A stretch of 64,000 bases of DNA from Gammaproteobacteria bacterium (GTDB lineage: Bacteria; Pseudomonadota; Gammaproteobacteria; Xanthomonadales; SZUA-36): positions 94,859 through 158,858 of the forward strand of contig JAUIJU010000001.1 in the NCBI GenBank assembly GCA_030431095.1. Reading direction: 5' to 3'. A program made the translations under genes and the position numbers. Positions within the stretch are counted from its first letter, which is position 1. Each line of letters starts with the position of its first letter. Under the pieces are notes generated by a model that searched no databases, had not been told where the DNA came from, and worked only from the letters and a program-made list of their open reading frames with translations. Positions 47,177 to 55,527 of this stretch are shown piece after piece.

Positions 47177-47857
47177 GTGAAGCGCTACGACGAAACGCGG
47201 CCACTGTTGTTCATTCACATACCCAAAGCGGCCGGAAGCGCTGTGCGCGAGGTGTTCCGTGACTGGTTCGGCGCCCGGCTTGTCCTGCACTACTTCGATG
47301 AGCGGACAGGGACGGCGCCGCCCCGGCAAGGGGCGTCGGATGGTGTCCAGGGGAACGCGGCGCCGGTGGTGTTCGGGCATTTCAACCGCCGGCGCGGCTT
47401 CGGTGTCGAAGACCGGTTTCCCGAAGCCGGGCAGTTTGTCACGGTGTTGCGTGATCCTTTCGAAGCAGCCATTTCCGGGTACTTTTACCTGCGCCGGGTA
47501 GGCGCGGACTGGAAACGGCCACCAGCCGCCCTTGGCCAGTCACCGGCCGAATACCTCGAGGCGACGCCACCGAACATGCTGGTCCATTTTCCCCGCCTGG
47601 TGACCTGTGACAATTACCGCGACCGGCTGGAACAGGATTTTCTCGAGGTCGGTATTGCCGAACGCTTACCGCTGAGCCTGGCTCGAATCGGCCTGACCCT
47701 GGGCAGGCGTTTCGATCCTGCGATGCTGCGGGTGGTCAACGACACTCCACGTGACCGGGCCATCGACCCCCGTCTGCGCGTGGCGTACGAAAAGAACCAC
47801 CCGCTGGAATTCGCCGTCTACCGTCACGCGAGGGAGCGCTTCGAATCCCGTGCGTAG
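47177..47857 (+). CDS. Sulfotransferase family 2-type protein
   Basis: A 226-residue protein with the hallmark start LLFIHIPKAAGSAVREVFRD (P-loop about 16-24) and the 3'-phosphate motif TVLRDPFEAAISGYFYLRR. This is the layout of the carbohydrate sulfotransferase family that includes heparan 2-O- and chondroitin sulfotransferases. No membrane anchor. Start is GTG at 47177. It is divergent from the exostosin-like gene and convergent with the EF-G-like gene. Together with the 43.1-kb gene it suggests that the glycan made here carries sulfate. Confidence 0.83.
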   Translation: MKRYDETRPLLFIHIPKAAGSAVREVFRDWFGARLVLHYFDERTGTAPPRQGASDGVQGNAAPVVFGHFNRRRGFGVEDRFPEAGQFVTVLRDPFEAAISGYFYLRRVGADWKRPPAALGQSPAEYLEATPPNMLVHFPRLVTCDNYRDRLEQDFLEVGIAERLPLSLARIGLTLGRRFDPAMLRVVNDTPRDRAIDPRLRVAYEKNHPLEFAVYRHARERFESRA

Positions 47858-47872
47858 GCGGGGTGTGGTGGC

Positions 47873-49909
47873 TCAGCCGCTGCGCACCCGCTCGTGCCCC
47901 GCCACCAGGTCCTGTTGCACGTTGCTCGGCACCGGGTCGTAGTGGCTGAATTCCATCGTGAAGCTGCCGCTGCCCTGGGTCAGGCTCTTCAGTTCCGTGT
48001 GGTAGTCGGACAGGGCGCTCAGCGGCACGTCCGCCTTGATGGTCACCAGGCCGCCGCGCAGGTTCTCGGTGCCGTTGATGCGGGCTCGGCGCCCGGCCAG
48101 GTTGCCCGTGATGTCGCCCATGTTGTCATCGGGAACGGTGACGTCCACCGAAACGATGGGCTCGAGAATTTGCGGTCCGGCATTCTCGATGGCGTCCATG
48201 AATGCCTGTCGCGCGGCAATGATGAAGGCGATTTCCTTGGAATCCACCGGGTGGTGTTTGCCGTCATAGACCTCCACCTCGATGTCCTGCAGGGTATAGC
48301 CGGCCACCGCGCCCTCGTCCAGGACCTGGCGGATGCCTTTTTCGACAGCCGGAATCAGGTTGGTGGGGATGGAACCGCCCACCACCTTGCTGACGAATCG
48401 GAAGCCCTCGCCACGCGCCAGTGGCCGAATGCGCAGGAAGACCTCGCCGAACTGTCCGGCGCCGCCGGTCTGTTTCTTGTGCCGGTAGTGCCCCTCGGCA
48501 GCGCGGGTGACGGTTTCACGGTAGGCGATACGCGGTGGCCGCGTGTCCACTTCGACGTGGTAGTCCTCGCTCATACGCTGCAGGATCACGCGCATGTGCA
48601 GCTCTCCGAGGCCGCGAATGACCGTTTCGTTGAGTTCCTGGTTGTGCTCGACCTGGAAGCAGGGGTCTTCCTCCGACAGCTTGTTGAGCGCCGTGGCCAG
48701 CTTCTGTTCCTGGCCCCGCTTGCGGGCTTTCACCGCCACGCCGTACATCGGCTGTGGGAAATCCAGCGGCTTCATGCGGTACTCGTCTTCGTCGTGGGAA
48801 TCGTGCAGTACCGCGTCGTAGTGGATTTCCTCGTGCTTGGCCACCGCGCACAGGTCGCCGGGGATGCCCCGTTCCATTTCTTCGTGCTTGCCGCCCTGGA
48901 GGCGGAACAGGTGCCCCACCTTGATCGCCTTGCGCCCGTCGCCGACGAACAGCTGCGTGTCCGCCGTCACCGTGCCCTGGTAGATGCGAAACACGCTGAG
49001 TTTGCCGACGAAGGGGTCGTTGGTGATCTTGAACACGTGCGCCAGCACGTGGGCATCCGGGTCCGGCGCGCTGGAGACTTCTTCACCGCGTTCCCCCTTG
49101 ATGAACAGCGGTGGATTGCCTTCGGCCGGATTGGGGGCCAGGCGCTTGCACAGCTTGAGCAGTTCGGGAACGCCCGCGCCGGTTACGGCGGAAGTGAAGC
49201 AGATGGGCACGAGGTGGCCGCGACGCAGGGCGCGCTCGGCGGCATCGTGCAGTTCATCGCGCTCGAGGGACTCGCCATCCAGGTACTTCATCATCAGGTC
49301 ATCGTCCATCTCGACGATCTGGTCGATGATGGCCTCGTGCGCCTCGGCCAGCGAAAAGATGTCGGTGTCGCCTTCCGTTTCAAAAAAGCAGTCTCGCACC
49401 CGGCTCATGTCGTCCGCCGGCAGGTTGATGGGCAGGCACTCGGGGCCGAACTCGGCCTGGATTTCGTGCACCAGGCCGGCCAGATCGACGCCTGGCGCAT
49501 CGATGCGATTGATGATCAGCATGCGGCACATGCGCCGGCGTTTGGCGCGCCGCATCAGCCGACGTGTGGACAGTTCGATGCCGGCGGAGGCGTTGACCAC
49601 GATCGCGTTGGTTTCCGCTGCCGTCATGCAGGCAAGTGCGGGTCCGCGGAAGTCGGGAAACCCGGGGGTGTCGACCAGGTTGACGTGTATGCCTTCGAAT
49701 TCGAAGCTGGCGATGGCCGAGTCCAGTGAGTGTTCGTAGCGGTGTTCCAGGGCGGTGTGGTCCGTCACCGTGGTGCCCCGTTCGACGGAGCCGGCTTCGC
49801 CGATGGCGCCGGTGGCGGCGAGCAGGGCCTCGCTCAGCGTCGTCTTGCCGCTGCCGGTGTGGCCCACCAGGGCGATGTTGCGCAGGTTTTCGGTCGTGTA
49901 CTGGGTCAT
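47873..49909 (-). CDS. fusA2: Elongation factor G-like GTPase
   Basis: A 678-residue paralogue of EF-G with all five domains. The G domain has GHTGSGKT (16-23), VDTPGFPDFRG and NRID in place of NKxD. Domains III-V show GLGELHMRVILQRM and the domain IV tip region KHHPVDSKEIAFIIAARQAF. The short G-prime insert and low identity in switch I separate it from canonical FusA, and str-operon neighbours (rpsL, rpsG, tufA) are absent. Such second EF-G copies often lack translocase activity; what this one does is unknown. ATG 49909 places the P-loop at the family position. Confidence 0.88.
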   Translation of the reverse strand: MTQYTTENLRNIALVGHTGSGKTTLSEALLAATGAIGEAGSVERGTTVTDHTALEHRYEHSLDSAIASFEFEGIHVNLVDTPGFPDFRGPALACMTAAETNAIVVNASAGIELSTRRLMRRAKRRRMCRMLIINRIDAPGVDLAGLVHEIQAEFGPECLPINLPADDMSRVRDCFFETEGDTDIFSLAEAHEAIIDQIVEMDDDLMMKYLDGESLERDELHDAAERALRRGHLVPICFTSAVTGAGVPELLKLCKRLAPNPAEGNPPLFIKGERGEEVSSAPDPDAHVLAHVFKITNDPFVGKLSVFRIYQGTVTADTQLFVGDGRKAIKVGHLFRLQGGKHEEMERGIPGDLCAVAKHEEIHYDAVLHDSHDEDEYRMKPLDFPQPMYGVAVKARKRGQEQKLATALNKLSEEDPCFQVEHNQELNETVIRGLGELHMRVILQRMSEDYHVEVDTRPPRIAYRETVTRAAEGHYRHKKQTGGAGQFGEVFLRIRPLARGEGFRFVSKVVGGSIPTNLIPAVEKGIRQVLDEGAVAGYTLQDIEVEVYDGKHHPVDSKEIAFIIAARQAFMDAIENAGPQILEPIVSVDVTVPDDNMGDITGNLAGRRARINGTENLRGGLVTIKADVPLSALSDYHTELKSLTQGSGSFTMEFSHYDPVPSNVQQDLVAGHERVRSG

Positions 49910-50090
49910 TCGTGCTGAGCCTCCATGGTCATTTTTTTCGAGCGCACGTGTATTCACCATTCAAGCAGGTCAGGCAGGGGTTTGCCGTGACATCCTGGAT
50001 CGCGGTTCGCTCCGAAAGCAGGCAATCCCCGGGCGCTTGCAGCCCGGTTCTGTACAGCCCAACGGTCATCCGGTAACGTTCGGCCTCCTG

Positions 50091-50243
50091 ATGAAAGCCG
50101 GGCGCGAAGCGGTGTCTGAACCCTGGGCGGTGATGAAATTCGGTGGTGATCCGGTGGCTGCGCCGCGCCGACAGACCGTCGCCGGCGGCGCCGCGTGGCC
50201 CCGCGTCACACGAGCGGTCGGCGAGGATGTCACCGATGGCTGA
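50091..50243 (+). pseudogene. Possible aspartokinase N-terminal remnant
   Basis: Within the 326-bp gap between fusA2 and murL, a 50-codon frame reads PWAVMKFGGDPVAAPRRQTV before stopping inside the murL start. The first part resembles the opening strand and loop of aspartokinases (V-x-KFGGTSVA). Nothing of the rest of the kinase is present, and there is no ribosome site before its ATG at 50091. A chance resemblance is possible; the rest of the gap shows no feature I can name. Confidence 0.3.
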
Positions 50244-51585
50244 CCCGTCCCGGGCGGAGCAGTTCCGCTTTGTACAGCGCAGCTACGACCGGCACACCGG
50301 CGTGGCCACCCTTGGTTATGCCTTCGAGCGGGGTGAGCCGTTGGTGGAGACCCTACATTTCCCGTGGGCGCCGTGGCCTGAAAGCGCCGCGCGACAGGCG
50401 GCCTTCATGCGAGCGCTTGGCTTGCTGCACCTGCTGGCCGGCGTCAGCTATTGGAAAGCGGCGCTGCCGGGTCGCATCGAGGTGGGGGACCACGCCGTCG
50501 ACGAGCGCCTGGCGGCGTTCCTGGAGCATGCCTGGACGGAGGGCCTGGGCGAGTTCGCCCACGTCAACGGCCTCGACCTGGCGGGGCGAATCCGGTTCCC
50601 GGTAACGGCGCCGGCAACGGAGAAGGATGCACCTGCGCTGCCGCCGGCGGAGCCGCTGGAGCTGCCATCGCGTGCGCTGGTTGCCATGGGAGGTGGCAAG
50701 GACAGCCTGGTCAGCCTCGAGATGTTACGCGCAGGTGGCGTGGAGGTTCAGCCGGCCACTGTTGGCGCCTCTGCGTTGATCGGCGACACGGTGCGCGCTG
50801 CCGGGCTGCCTCTGATTCGCATCCGGCGTGAACTGGCGCCGCGCCTGATGGACATGAACGCCGCGGGCGCCTGGAACGGCCACGTGCCCGTCACGGCCAT
50901 CAACATGGCGATTCTGTCTTGCGCCGCCTTGCTGTATGGCTATCGCTGGGTGGTGTTCTCGAATGAACGCTCCGCCGAGCAGCCCACCCTGGTCGACGCC
51001 GCCGGCCGTGAGGTGAACCACCAGTATTCCAAAAGCCTGGATTTCGAGCGCCGCTTCGGGGCGGTATTGCGTGACCAGGTGACGCCGGATTTCGACGTGT
51101 TTTCCCTGTTAAGACCCCTGGGAGAGGCGGCGGTCACCCGGCGCTTCAGCCGGTTACGGCAATATCACGGGGTGTTTTCCAGTTGCAACCGCAATTTCCA
51201 CCAGGGCGGTTCGCGCCTCGACGGGCGCTGGTGCGGCGATTGTCCGAAATGCCGATTCACCACCCTGGCGCTGGCGCCCTGGCTCACGGTCGACGAGGTA
51301 CGCGCGATTGTCGGCGTCCACCTGCTGGACGAACCGGCGCAGGAAGCCGGCTTTCGTGCGTTGTGCGCGTTGGGCGCGGACAAACCGTTCGAGTGTGTGG
51401 GCACCGCGGAAGAAAGTCGCGCCCTGCTGGCGTCGCTGGTACAGCGCGTCGGCTGGCGCGATGCTTCCCTGGTGCGGCGCCTGGGACCCGAAGTGGCGGA
51501 GTATCGCGATTCCCTGCAAGGCCTGCTGGAACCTGGCGGAGCACACGGTATTCCCGAAGAGATCCTGGCGCGTGTCGCTCTCTGA
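50236..51585 (+). CDS. murL: UDP-MurNAc-L-Ala-L-Glu epimerase MurL
   Basis: Converts the terminal L-Glu of UDP-MurNAc-L-Ala-L-Glu to D-Glu in an ATP-dependent reaction, replacing MurI in the murein precursor pathway. The 449 residues include a PP-loop-like MGGGKDSLVSLEML (Gly152-Ser157), LKYSKSLDFERRF-type region, and a Cys cluster (Cys317, then WCGDCPKC with Cys333, 336, 339). The family was described in Xanthomonas oryzae together with MurD2. ATG 50236 has GAGG 9 bp upstream; ATG 50227 in the same frame is an alternative. murD2 overlaps its 3' end by 14 nt, the diagnostic pairing. Confidence 0.9.
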   Translation: MADPSRAEQFRFVQRSYDRHTGVATLGYAFERGEPLVETLHFPWAPWPESAARQAAFMRALGLLHLLAGVSYWKAALPGRIEVGDHAVDERLAAFLEHAWTEGLGEFAHVNGLDLAGRIRFPVTAPATEKDAPALPPAEPLELPSRALVAMGGGKDSLVSLEMLRAGGVEVQPATVGASALIGDTVRAAGLPLIRIRRELAPRLMDMNAAGAWNGHVPVTAINMAILSCAALLYGYRWVVFSNERSAEQPTLVDAAGREVNHQYSKSLDFERRFGAVLRDQVTPDFDVFSLLRPLGEAAVTRRFSRLRQYHGVFSSCNRNFHQGGSRLDGRWCGDCPKCRFTTLALAPWLTVDEVRAIVGVHLLDEPAQEAGFRALCALGADKPFECVGTAEESRALLASLVQRVGWRDASLVRRLGPEVAEYRDSLQGLLEPGGAHGIPEEILARVAL

Positions 51586-52915
51586 GCTGGTCGGCGCCGA
51601 TGTCGGCATCCTGGGCGTCGGCAGGGAAGGACTGGCCGTTTTGCGTCGTCTCCGCGAGGTGGCGCCGAACCAGGCCGTGACCCTCTACAGCGAAGGGGAG
51701 GTGGGAAAGGAGGTCCGGTTCATCCTCCTCGGTACCGACCGGCTGGTGCAGGGGCCACTGCATGGCGAACAGCTCGCCGGCCACGACGTACTGGTGCGAT
51801 CACCGGGTATCAGCCCTTACCGCGAACCACTGGTCCAAGCGCGCAATGCCGGCGTCAGGTTCACCACCGGCACCAACCTGTGGATGGCGGCGAACCCCGA
51901 AGCACGGACGCTGTGCATTACCGGCACCAAGGGAAAGAGCACGACCACGGCCCTGCTGGCCCACCTGCTCTCGGCAAGCGGCGAACGGGTGCGCACGGCC
52001 GGCAACATCGGGGTACCCCTGATTTCCTGCGAGCCCGCAGATGCCGACTGGTGGGTCGTGGAACTGTCCAGCTACCAGTTGTGCGACCTGGTCGCAGCGC
52101 CCTGGCTCGGGGTGCTGCTCAACCTGTCCGATGAGCACCTGGACTGGCACGGCGGTGCGGAGGTCTATCGGCGGGACAAACTCCGGCTGGCGTCGCTGGC
52201 GCCGCCGGGTCGGCTGGTGGCCAACGGGGCCGACCCCGTCCTGGGGCGTGCGCTGGCCGATCGGGAAGACGTTCTCTGGTTCAATCGTTCCGATGGCCTG
52301 CACGTCAGCGATGACGTTCTGCTGGACGGCGCCGAGCCGGTTGCCGTGCCGGCCGCACTGCCCGGTCGCCACAACCTGGACAACCTGGCCGCCGCCTTGA
52401 CCGTGACCGACTTGCTGGGGCTGCGGCCGCGGGACCTGAAGGGTGCGCTGGCGCATTTTCATGGCTTGCCGCACCGGTTGTCGACCATCGGGTCGCGTGA
52501 CGGAGTGCGGCTGGTGGATGACAGCCTCTCCACCACGCCGGTGGCCACGCTGGCGGCCTTGCGGGCGCTGGGGGGTGGCGGCGTCTGCGTGCTGGTGGGA
52601 GGGCTGGACCGTGGCCTGGACTGGTCGGAACACGCCGCCGCCTTCCTTGCCGCCGCGCCACACGCCCTGGTGGGATTGCCGGACAGTGGTCCGGCCATTC
52701 TCGAAACGCTGGGTCGATCGGGACTGGCGCCGCCCGGCGGCATGCACCTGGCCGAAGACATGCGCCAGGCCGTGCGCCTGGCGTTGCAGGTGACGCCTCG
52801 TGGCGGCACGGTACTGTTGTCGCCAGGCGCCCCCAGCTTTCCACATTTCCGTAACTACGAGGAGCGTGCCGGCGCCTTCGCGCAGGCAGCGCTGGGGGCT
52901 GAAGAAATGCAATGA
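51572..52915 (+). CDS. murD2: UDP-MurNAc-L-alanine--L-glutamate ligase MurD2
   Basis: Mur ligase that adds L-Glu, in contrast to MurD which adds D-Glu. 447 residues: N-terminal Rossmann-like VGILGVGREGLAVLRRL, the ATP loop ITGTKGKSTTTALLAHL (GTKGKST at 118-124), ELSSYQLCDL, DEHLDWHG, and PGRHNLDNLAAAL. The overlap with murL identifies it as MurD2 and not a second MurD. Start is GTG 51572. The stop codon forms the edge of a 12-bp inverted repeat (52914-52991). Confidence 0.9.
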   Translation: MSLSELVGADVGILGVGREGLAVLRRLREVAPNQAVTLYSEGEVGKEVRFILLGTDRLVQGPLHGEQLAGHDVLVRSPGISPYREPLVQARNAGVRFTTGTNLWMAANPEARTLCITGTKGKSTTTALLAHLLSASGERVRTAGNIGVPLISCEPADADWWVVELSSYQLCDLVAAPWLGVLLNLSDEHLDWHGGAEVYRRDKLRLASLAPPGRLVANGADPVLGRALADREDVLWFNRSDGLHVSDDVLLDGAEPVAVPAALPGRHNLDNLAAALTVTDLLGLRPRDLKGALAHFHGLPHRLSTIGSRDGVRLVDDSLSTTPVATLAALRALGGGGVCVLVGGLDRGLDWSEHAAAFLAAAPHALVGLPDSGPAILETLGRSGLAPPGGMHLAEDMRQAVRLALQVTPRGGTVLLSPGAPSFPHFRNYEERAGAFAQAALGAEEMQ

Positions 52916-52991
52916 GGCCGCGGGACCCAGGGGTGAGGAGTGCAGAGATACCCTGTTGGTTTGAGGGAGAGACCATTGATCCCGCGGCCTC
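52914..52991 (+). ncRNA. Candidate structured RNA after murD2
   Basis: A perfect 12-bp inverted repeat, GAGGCCGCGGGA (52914-52925) with TCCCGCGGCCTC (52980-52991), encloses 54 nt that can fold into two further 5-bp stems: CAGGG/CCCTG (52928-52932 with 52951-52955) and GGTTT/AGACC (52958-52962 with 52970-52974). The result is a three-way junction. There is no T run right after it, so it is not a standard terminator. It could be an mRNA 3' element, a small RNA or a miniature mobile element. I recognise no known family. Confidence 0.4.
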
Positions 52992-53129
52992 GGTTCAGTA
53001 GACCGCGCCCCCCGCCAAAAAGTTTCACCTTTTTTCGTGATGTTCCGATGTCCGGCGTTCGTGCGTGATGGCAGGCCGAATCGGCGTAGAATGTCGGCTC
53101 ACTCTGAAACCAGCGGAGACATCCGACCC

Positions 53130-53654
53130 ATGAGCGAAACCAGCAGCGGCGCCTCGGCGCTGATCGAAACATCCCGCGGCCCCATCCGGGTGCGGTTGTT
53201 CGACACCATCGCCCCGGTCACGGTGGCCAATTTTGCCAATCTGGCCAAACGGGGGTTCTACGACGGCCTGAATTTCCACCGCGTGATTCCTGATTTCATG
53301 ATCCAGGGCGGTTGTCCCCAGGGCACCGGCACCGGTGGCCCGGGTTACCGTTTCGAGGACGAATGCTCACCCCAGGCGCTGCACGATGCGCCCGGCAGAT
53401 TGTCGATGGCCAACGCCGGTCCCGGAACCAATGGCAGCCAGTTTTTCATTACCCATACCAAGACCGAGTGGCTGGATGGCAAGCACACCGTGTTCGGCGA
53501 GGTTCTGGGCGATGAGGACCTGGCGGTGGTCAATGCCATCGGGCAGGGGGACAGCATCGAAAAGGTCACTGTCGAGGGCGTGGATCCGGTATTGACGGAT
53601 CATTCCGACCGCGTCAAGGAATGGAACCTGTCGCTGGACGCCGGTTTGCCCTGA
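53130..53654 (+). CDS. ppiB: Cyclophilin-type peptidyl-prolyl isomerase
   Basis: A 174-residue cytosolic cyclophilin that accelerates prolyl isomerisation. Active-site elements: [38 protein letters not shown] and [12 protein letters not shown]. No signal peptide, so PpiB-type and not periplasmic PpiA. The ATG at 53130 is preceded by GGAG. A leader of about 215 bp after murD2 separates it, so it may have its own promoter. Confidence 0.92.
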   Translation: MSETSSGASALIETSRGPIRVRLFDTIAPVTVANFANLAKRGFYDGLNFHRVIPDFMIQGGCPQGTGTGGPGYRFEDECSPQALHDAPGRLSMANAGPGTNGSQFFITHTKTEWLDGKHTVFGEVLGDEDLAVVNAIGQGDSIEKVTVEGVDPVLTDHSDRVKEWNLSLDAGLP

Positions 53655-53660
53655 GTCGGT

Positions 53661-54698
53661 TCAGCGGGTGCGCTGGTGGCTGTGGTTCGCCAGCGCCTCC
53701 AGGGCCCATTTCCAGTCGGTGTCGGGCAGTCCGCCCAGTGCAGCCAGGGCTTTCTCCGCCTCGCCTCGCGCCTGTTCCGCCGTCGTGGCCAGGGCCCCGG
53801 TGCGCCGGATCACATCCAGCACGGCGTCGAGGTGGCCGTGACCGCCCTCGGCCACGGCCCGGTCGATCAGGGCGCGCTCTTCGGGGGTGCTGCGTTCGCG
53901 GGCGATGATCAGCGGCAGCGTCGGTTTGCCCTCGGCCAGGTCGTCGCCCACGTTCTTGCCCAGCGCCTCGGCGTCCCCCGCATAGTCGAGCAGGTCGTCC
54001 GCAATCTGGAACGCACGACCCAGGTGTGCGCCGTAGGTCGCCAATTGCTCCTCGATGTCAGGGTCGGCGTGGCTGATCACCGCGGCAAGGCGCGCCGCGG
54101 CCTCGAACAGCCGTGCTGTTTTGTGATCGATGACCCGGTCGTACGCCTCGCGTGAAACCTCGGGATCGCCGAGGTTAAGCAGTTGCAGCACCTCGCCCTC
54201 GGCGATGGTGTTGGTGGTGTCGGCAAGGATCTCCATGATCCGCATGTCGTCCAGCGTCACCATCAACTGGAAGCTGCGGCTGTACAGAAAGTCGCCGACC
54301 AGGACCGCGGCGGAGTTGCCCCAAACCGAATGAGCGGTCTGTCGTCCACGACGGGTGCCCGATTCATCCACCACGTCGTCGTGCAGCAATGTCGCGGTGT
54401 GAATGAACTCGATGATCGCCGCCAGCGCAAAACGGTGCTGGCCGTTGTCACCGCAGGCCCGCGCGGCCAGGCACAACAGGAGCGGCCGCAGGCGCTTGCC
54501 CCCGCTGCCAACGATGTACTCGGCGACCTGGTTGACCAGGACCACCTCTGAGGTGAGCGCTTTGCGGATGCACGCGTTCACCTTCTCCATGTCGGAGGCG
54601 CCAAGCGTCAGTACACGCTCCAGGTCGGAGGCGGTCGCGTCGGGCCCGGGTGCGTCGACCGCGCCGGCGGGCGCGGTCAGGGTTTGCTCCTTCGCCAT
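53661..54698 (-). CDS. ispB: Polyprenyl diphosphate synthase (octaprenyl type)
   Basis: Trans-prenyltransferase that makes the side chain of ubiquinone. 345 residues with the first Asp-rich motif LLHDDVVDE (Asp107-111), GGKRLRPLLL, and the second DDLLDYAGD. The N-terminal extension (about 1-25) is Ala/Pro-rich. The ATG at 54698 is used because the upstream frame is not family-like. A consensus -10 promoter lies 37 bp upstream. Final chain length (C40 or other) cannot be told by eye. Confidence 0.92.
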   Translation of the reverse strand: MAKEQTLTAPAGAVDAPGPDATASDLERVLTLGASDMEKVNACIRKALTSEVVLVNQVAEYIVGSGGKRLRPLLLCLAARACGDNGQHRFALAAIIEFIHTATLLHDDVVDESGTRRGRQTAHSVWGNSAAVLVGDFLYSRSFQLMVTLDDMRIMEILADTTNTIAEGEVLQLLNLGDPEVSREAYDRVIDHKTARLFEAAARLAAVISHADPDIEEQLATYGAHLGRAFQIADDLLDYAGDAEALGKNVGDDLAEGKPTLPLIIARERSTPEERALIDRAVAEGGHGHLDAVLDVIRRTGALATTAEQARGEAEKALAALGGLPDTDWKWALEALANHSHQRTR

Positions 54699-54734
54699 GG
54701 GCGTCTGGTTCGTCCTGGTCGGGGCGGGGGCCTC

Positions 54735-54763
54735 ATTATACGGTTGCTGAAAGACGGGATGAA
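54735..54763 (-). promoter_or_regulatory. Candidate sigma-70 promoter for ispB
   Basis: Read leftward, a perfect TATAAT (54735-54740) follows TTCATC (54758-54763, 3 of 6) by 17 bp. The start codon lies 37 bp beyond. The 349-bp gap to ssb otherwise holds the ssb leader hairpin. Confidence 0.6.
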
Positions 54764-54922
54764 GACGGGGTAGGGGGCGAATTCCCACGCCGTGACGTTG
54801 TGCATTCCTCTCGCCCGAAGCCCTTCCGGGGGTGCATGATCCCATTTTGAAGGCGTGATCTTTTCGCCTTCGGCGACGCCGGTTCGGGGCTGCGGCACTG
54901 TGCTAAACTGCGGTCCCTTCGA

Positions 54923-54985
54923 CGATGCCGCGCCACGCCGGATCCGGCCCAGCCAACAGGCCGGGATCCGACGCGAACGGCATCG
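54923..54985 (+). other. Structured leader hairpin upstream of ssb
   Basis: An outer perfect 8-bp stem CGATGCCG/CGGCATCG (54923-54930 with 54978-54985) encloses an inner near-perfect stem GGATCCGGCC/GGCCGGGATCC (54940-54949 with 54959-54969), loop CAGCCAACA. It lies 62 nt before the ssb start. A -10-like TAAACT at 54903-54908 would place the hairpin in the ssb 5' untranslated region. It has no T run. Confidence 0.45.
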
Positions 54986-55047
54986 CGCCAGCACACTGAC
55001 GACAGCACGAGAACGGGGCGGCGTTGCCGTCCTCATGGAGACGATTC

Positions 55048-55503
55048 ATGGCAAGAGGCATCAACAAAGTCATCCTGGTAGGTAACCTGGGCGCCGATCC
55101 GGAAACCCGCTACACCGCGAACGGTTCCGCGGTCACCAACATCAGCCTGGCGACCACGGACAGCTGGCGGGACAAAAACTCCGGTGAACAGCAGGAACGC
55201 ACCGAGTGGCACCGGGTGGTGTTTTTCAATCGACTCGCGGAGATCGCCGGCGAGTACCTGCGCAAGGGCCGCCAGGTGTACGTCGAGGGCCGCCTGCAGA
55301 CCCGCAAGTGGCAGGGGCAGGATGGCCAGGATCGCTACACCACCGAGATCGTGGCCAGTGAGATGCAGATGCTGGGAGGTCGTGACGAAGGCACCGGGGC
55401 ACCGGCACCCGCGCCGGCATCTTCCGGGTTTCGCGACAAGCCCAAGCAGGCCGTGGCCGAACCGCAGGCCGCCGAGTTCGAGGATGACGACATTCCGTTC
55501 TGA
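55048..55503 (+). CDS. ssb: Single-stranded DNA-binding protein
   Basis: A 151-residue SSB: OB fold ([20 protein letters not shown] to about 110), a Pro/Ala-rich linker (about 112-140) and the acidic tail ending DDDIPF that recruits SSB partner proteins. The ATG at 55048 gives the classical MARGINKV start. It precedes rfbD by 24 bp. uvrA, the usual neighbour, is absent. Confidence 0.96.
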   Translation: MARGINKVILVGNLGADPETRYTANGSAVTNISLATTDSWRDKNSGEQQERTEWHRVVFFNRLAEIAGEYLRKGRQVYVEGRLQTRKWQGQDGQDRYTTEIVASEMQMLGGRDEGTGAPAPAPASSGFRDKPKQAVAEPQAAEFEDDDIPF

Positions 55504-55527
55504 GTCCCGGGCCCGGAACTCCCCCCT

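Noticed and set aside
44994..47180. 728-codon open frame antisense to the exostosin-like gene
   Set aside because: Spans a well-supported gene on the opposite strand, with no recognisable domain and no ribosome site.
47894..49729. 611-codon open frame antisense to the EF-G-like gene
   Set aside because: Antisense shadow; the GTPase motifs on the other strand decide the coding strand.
52997..53037. A/T stem AAAAAG...CTTTTT after murD2 as a terminator
   Set aside because: Only a weak A-T stem with no GC-rich part; thermodynamically unconvincing.
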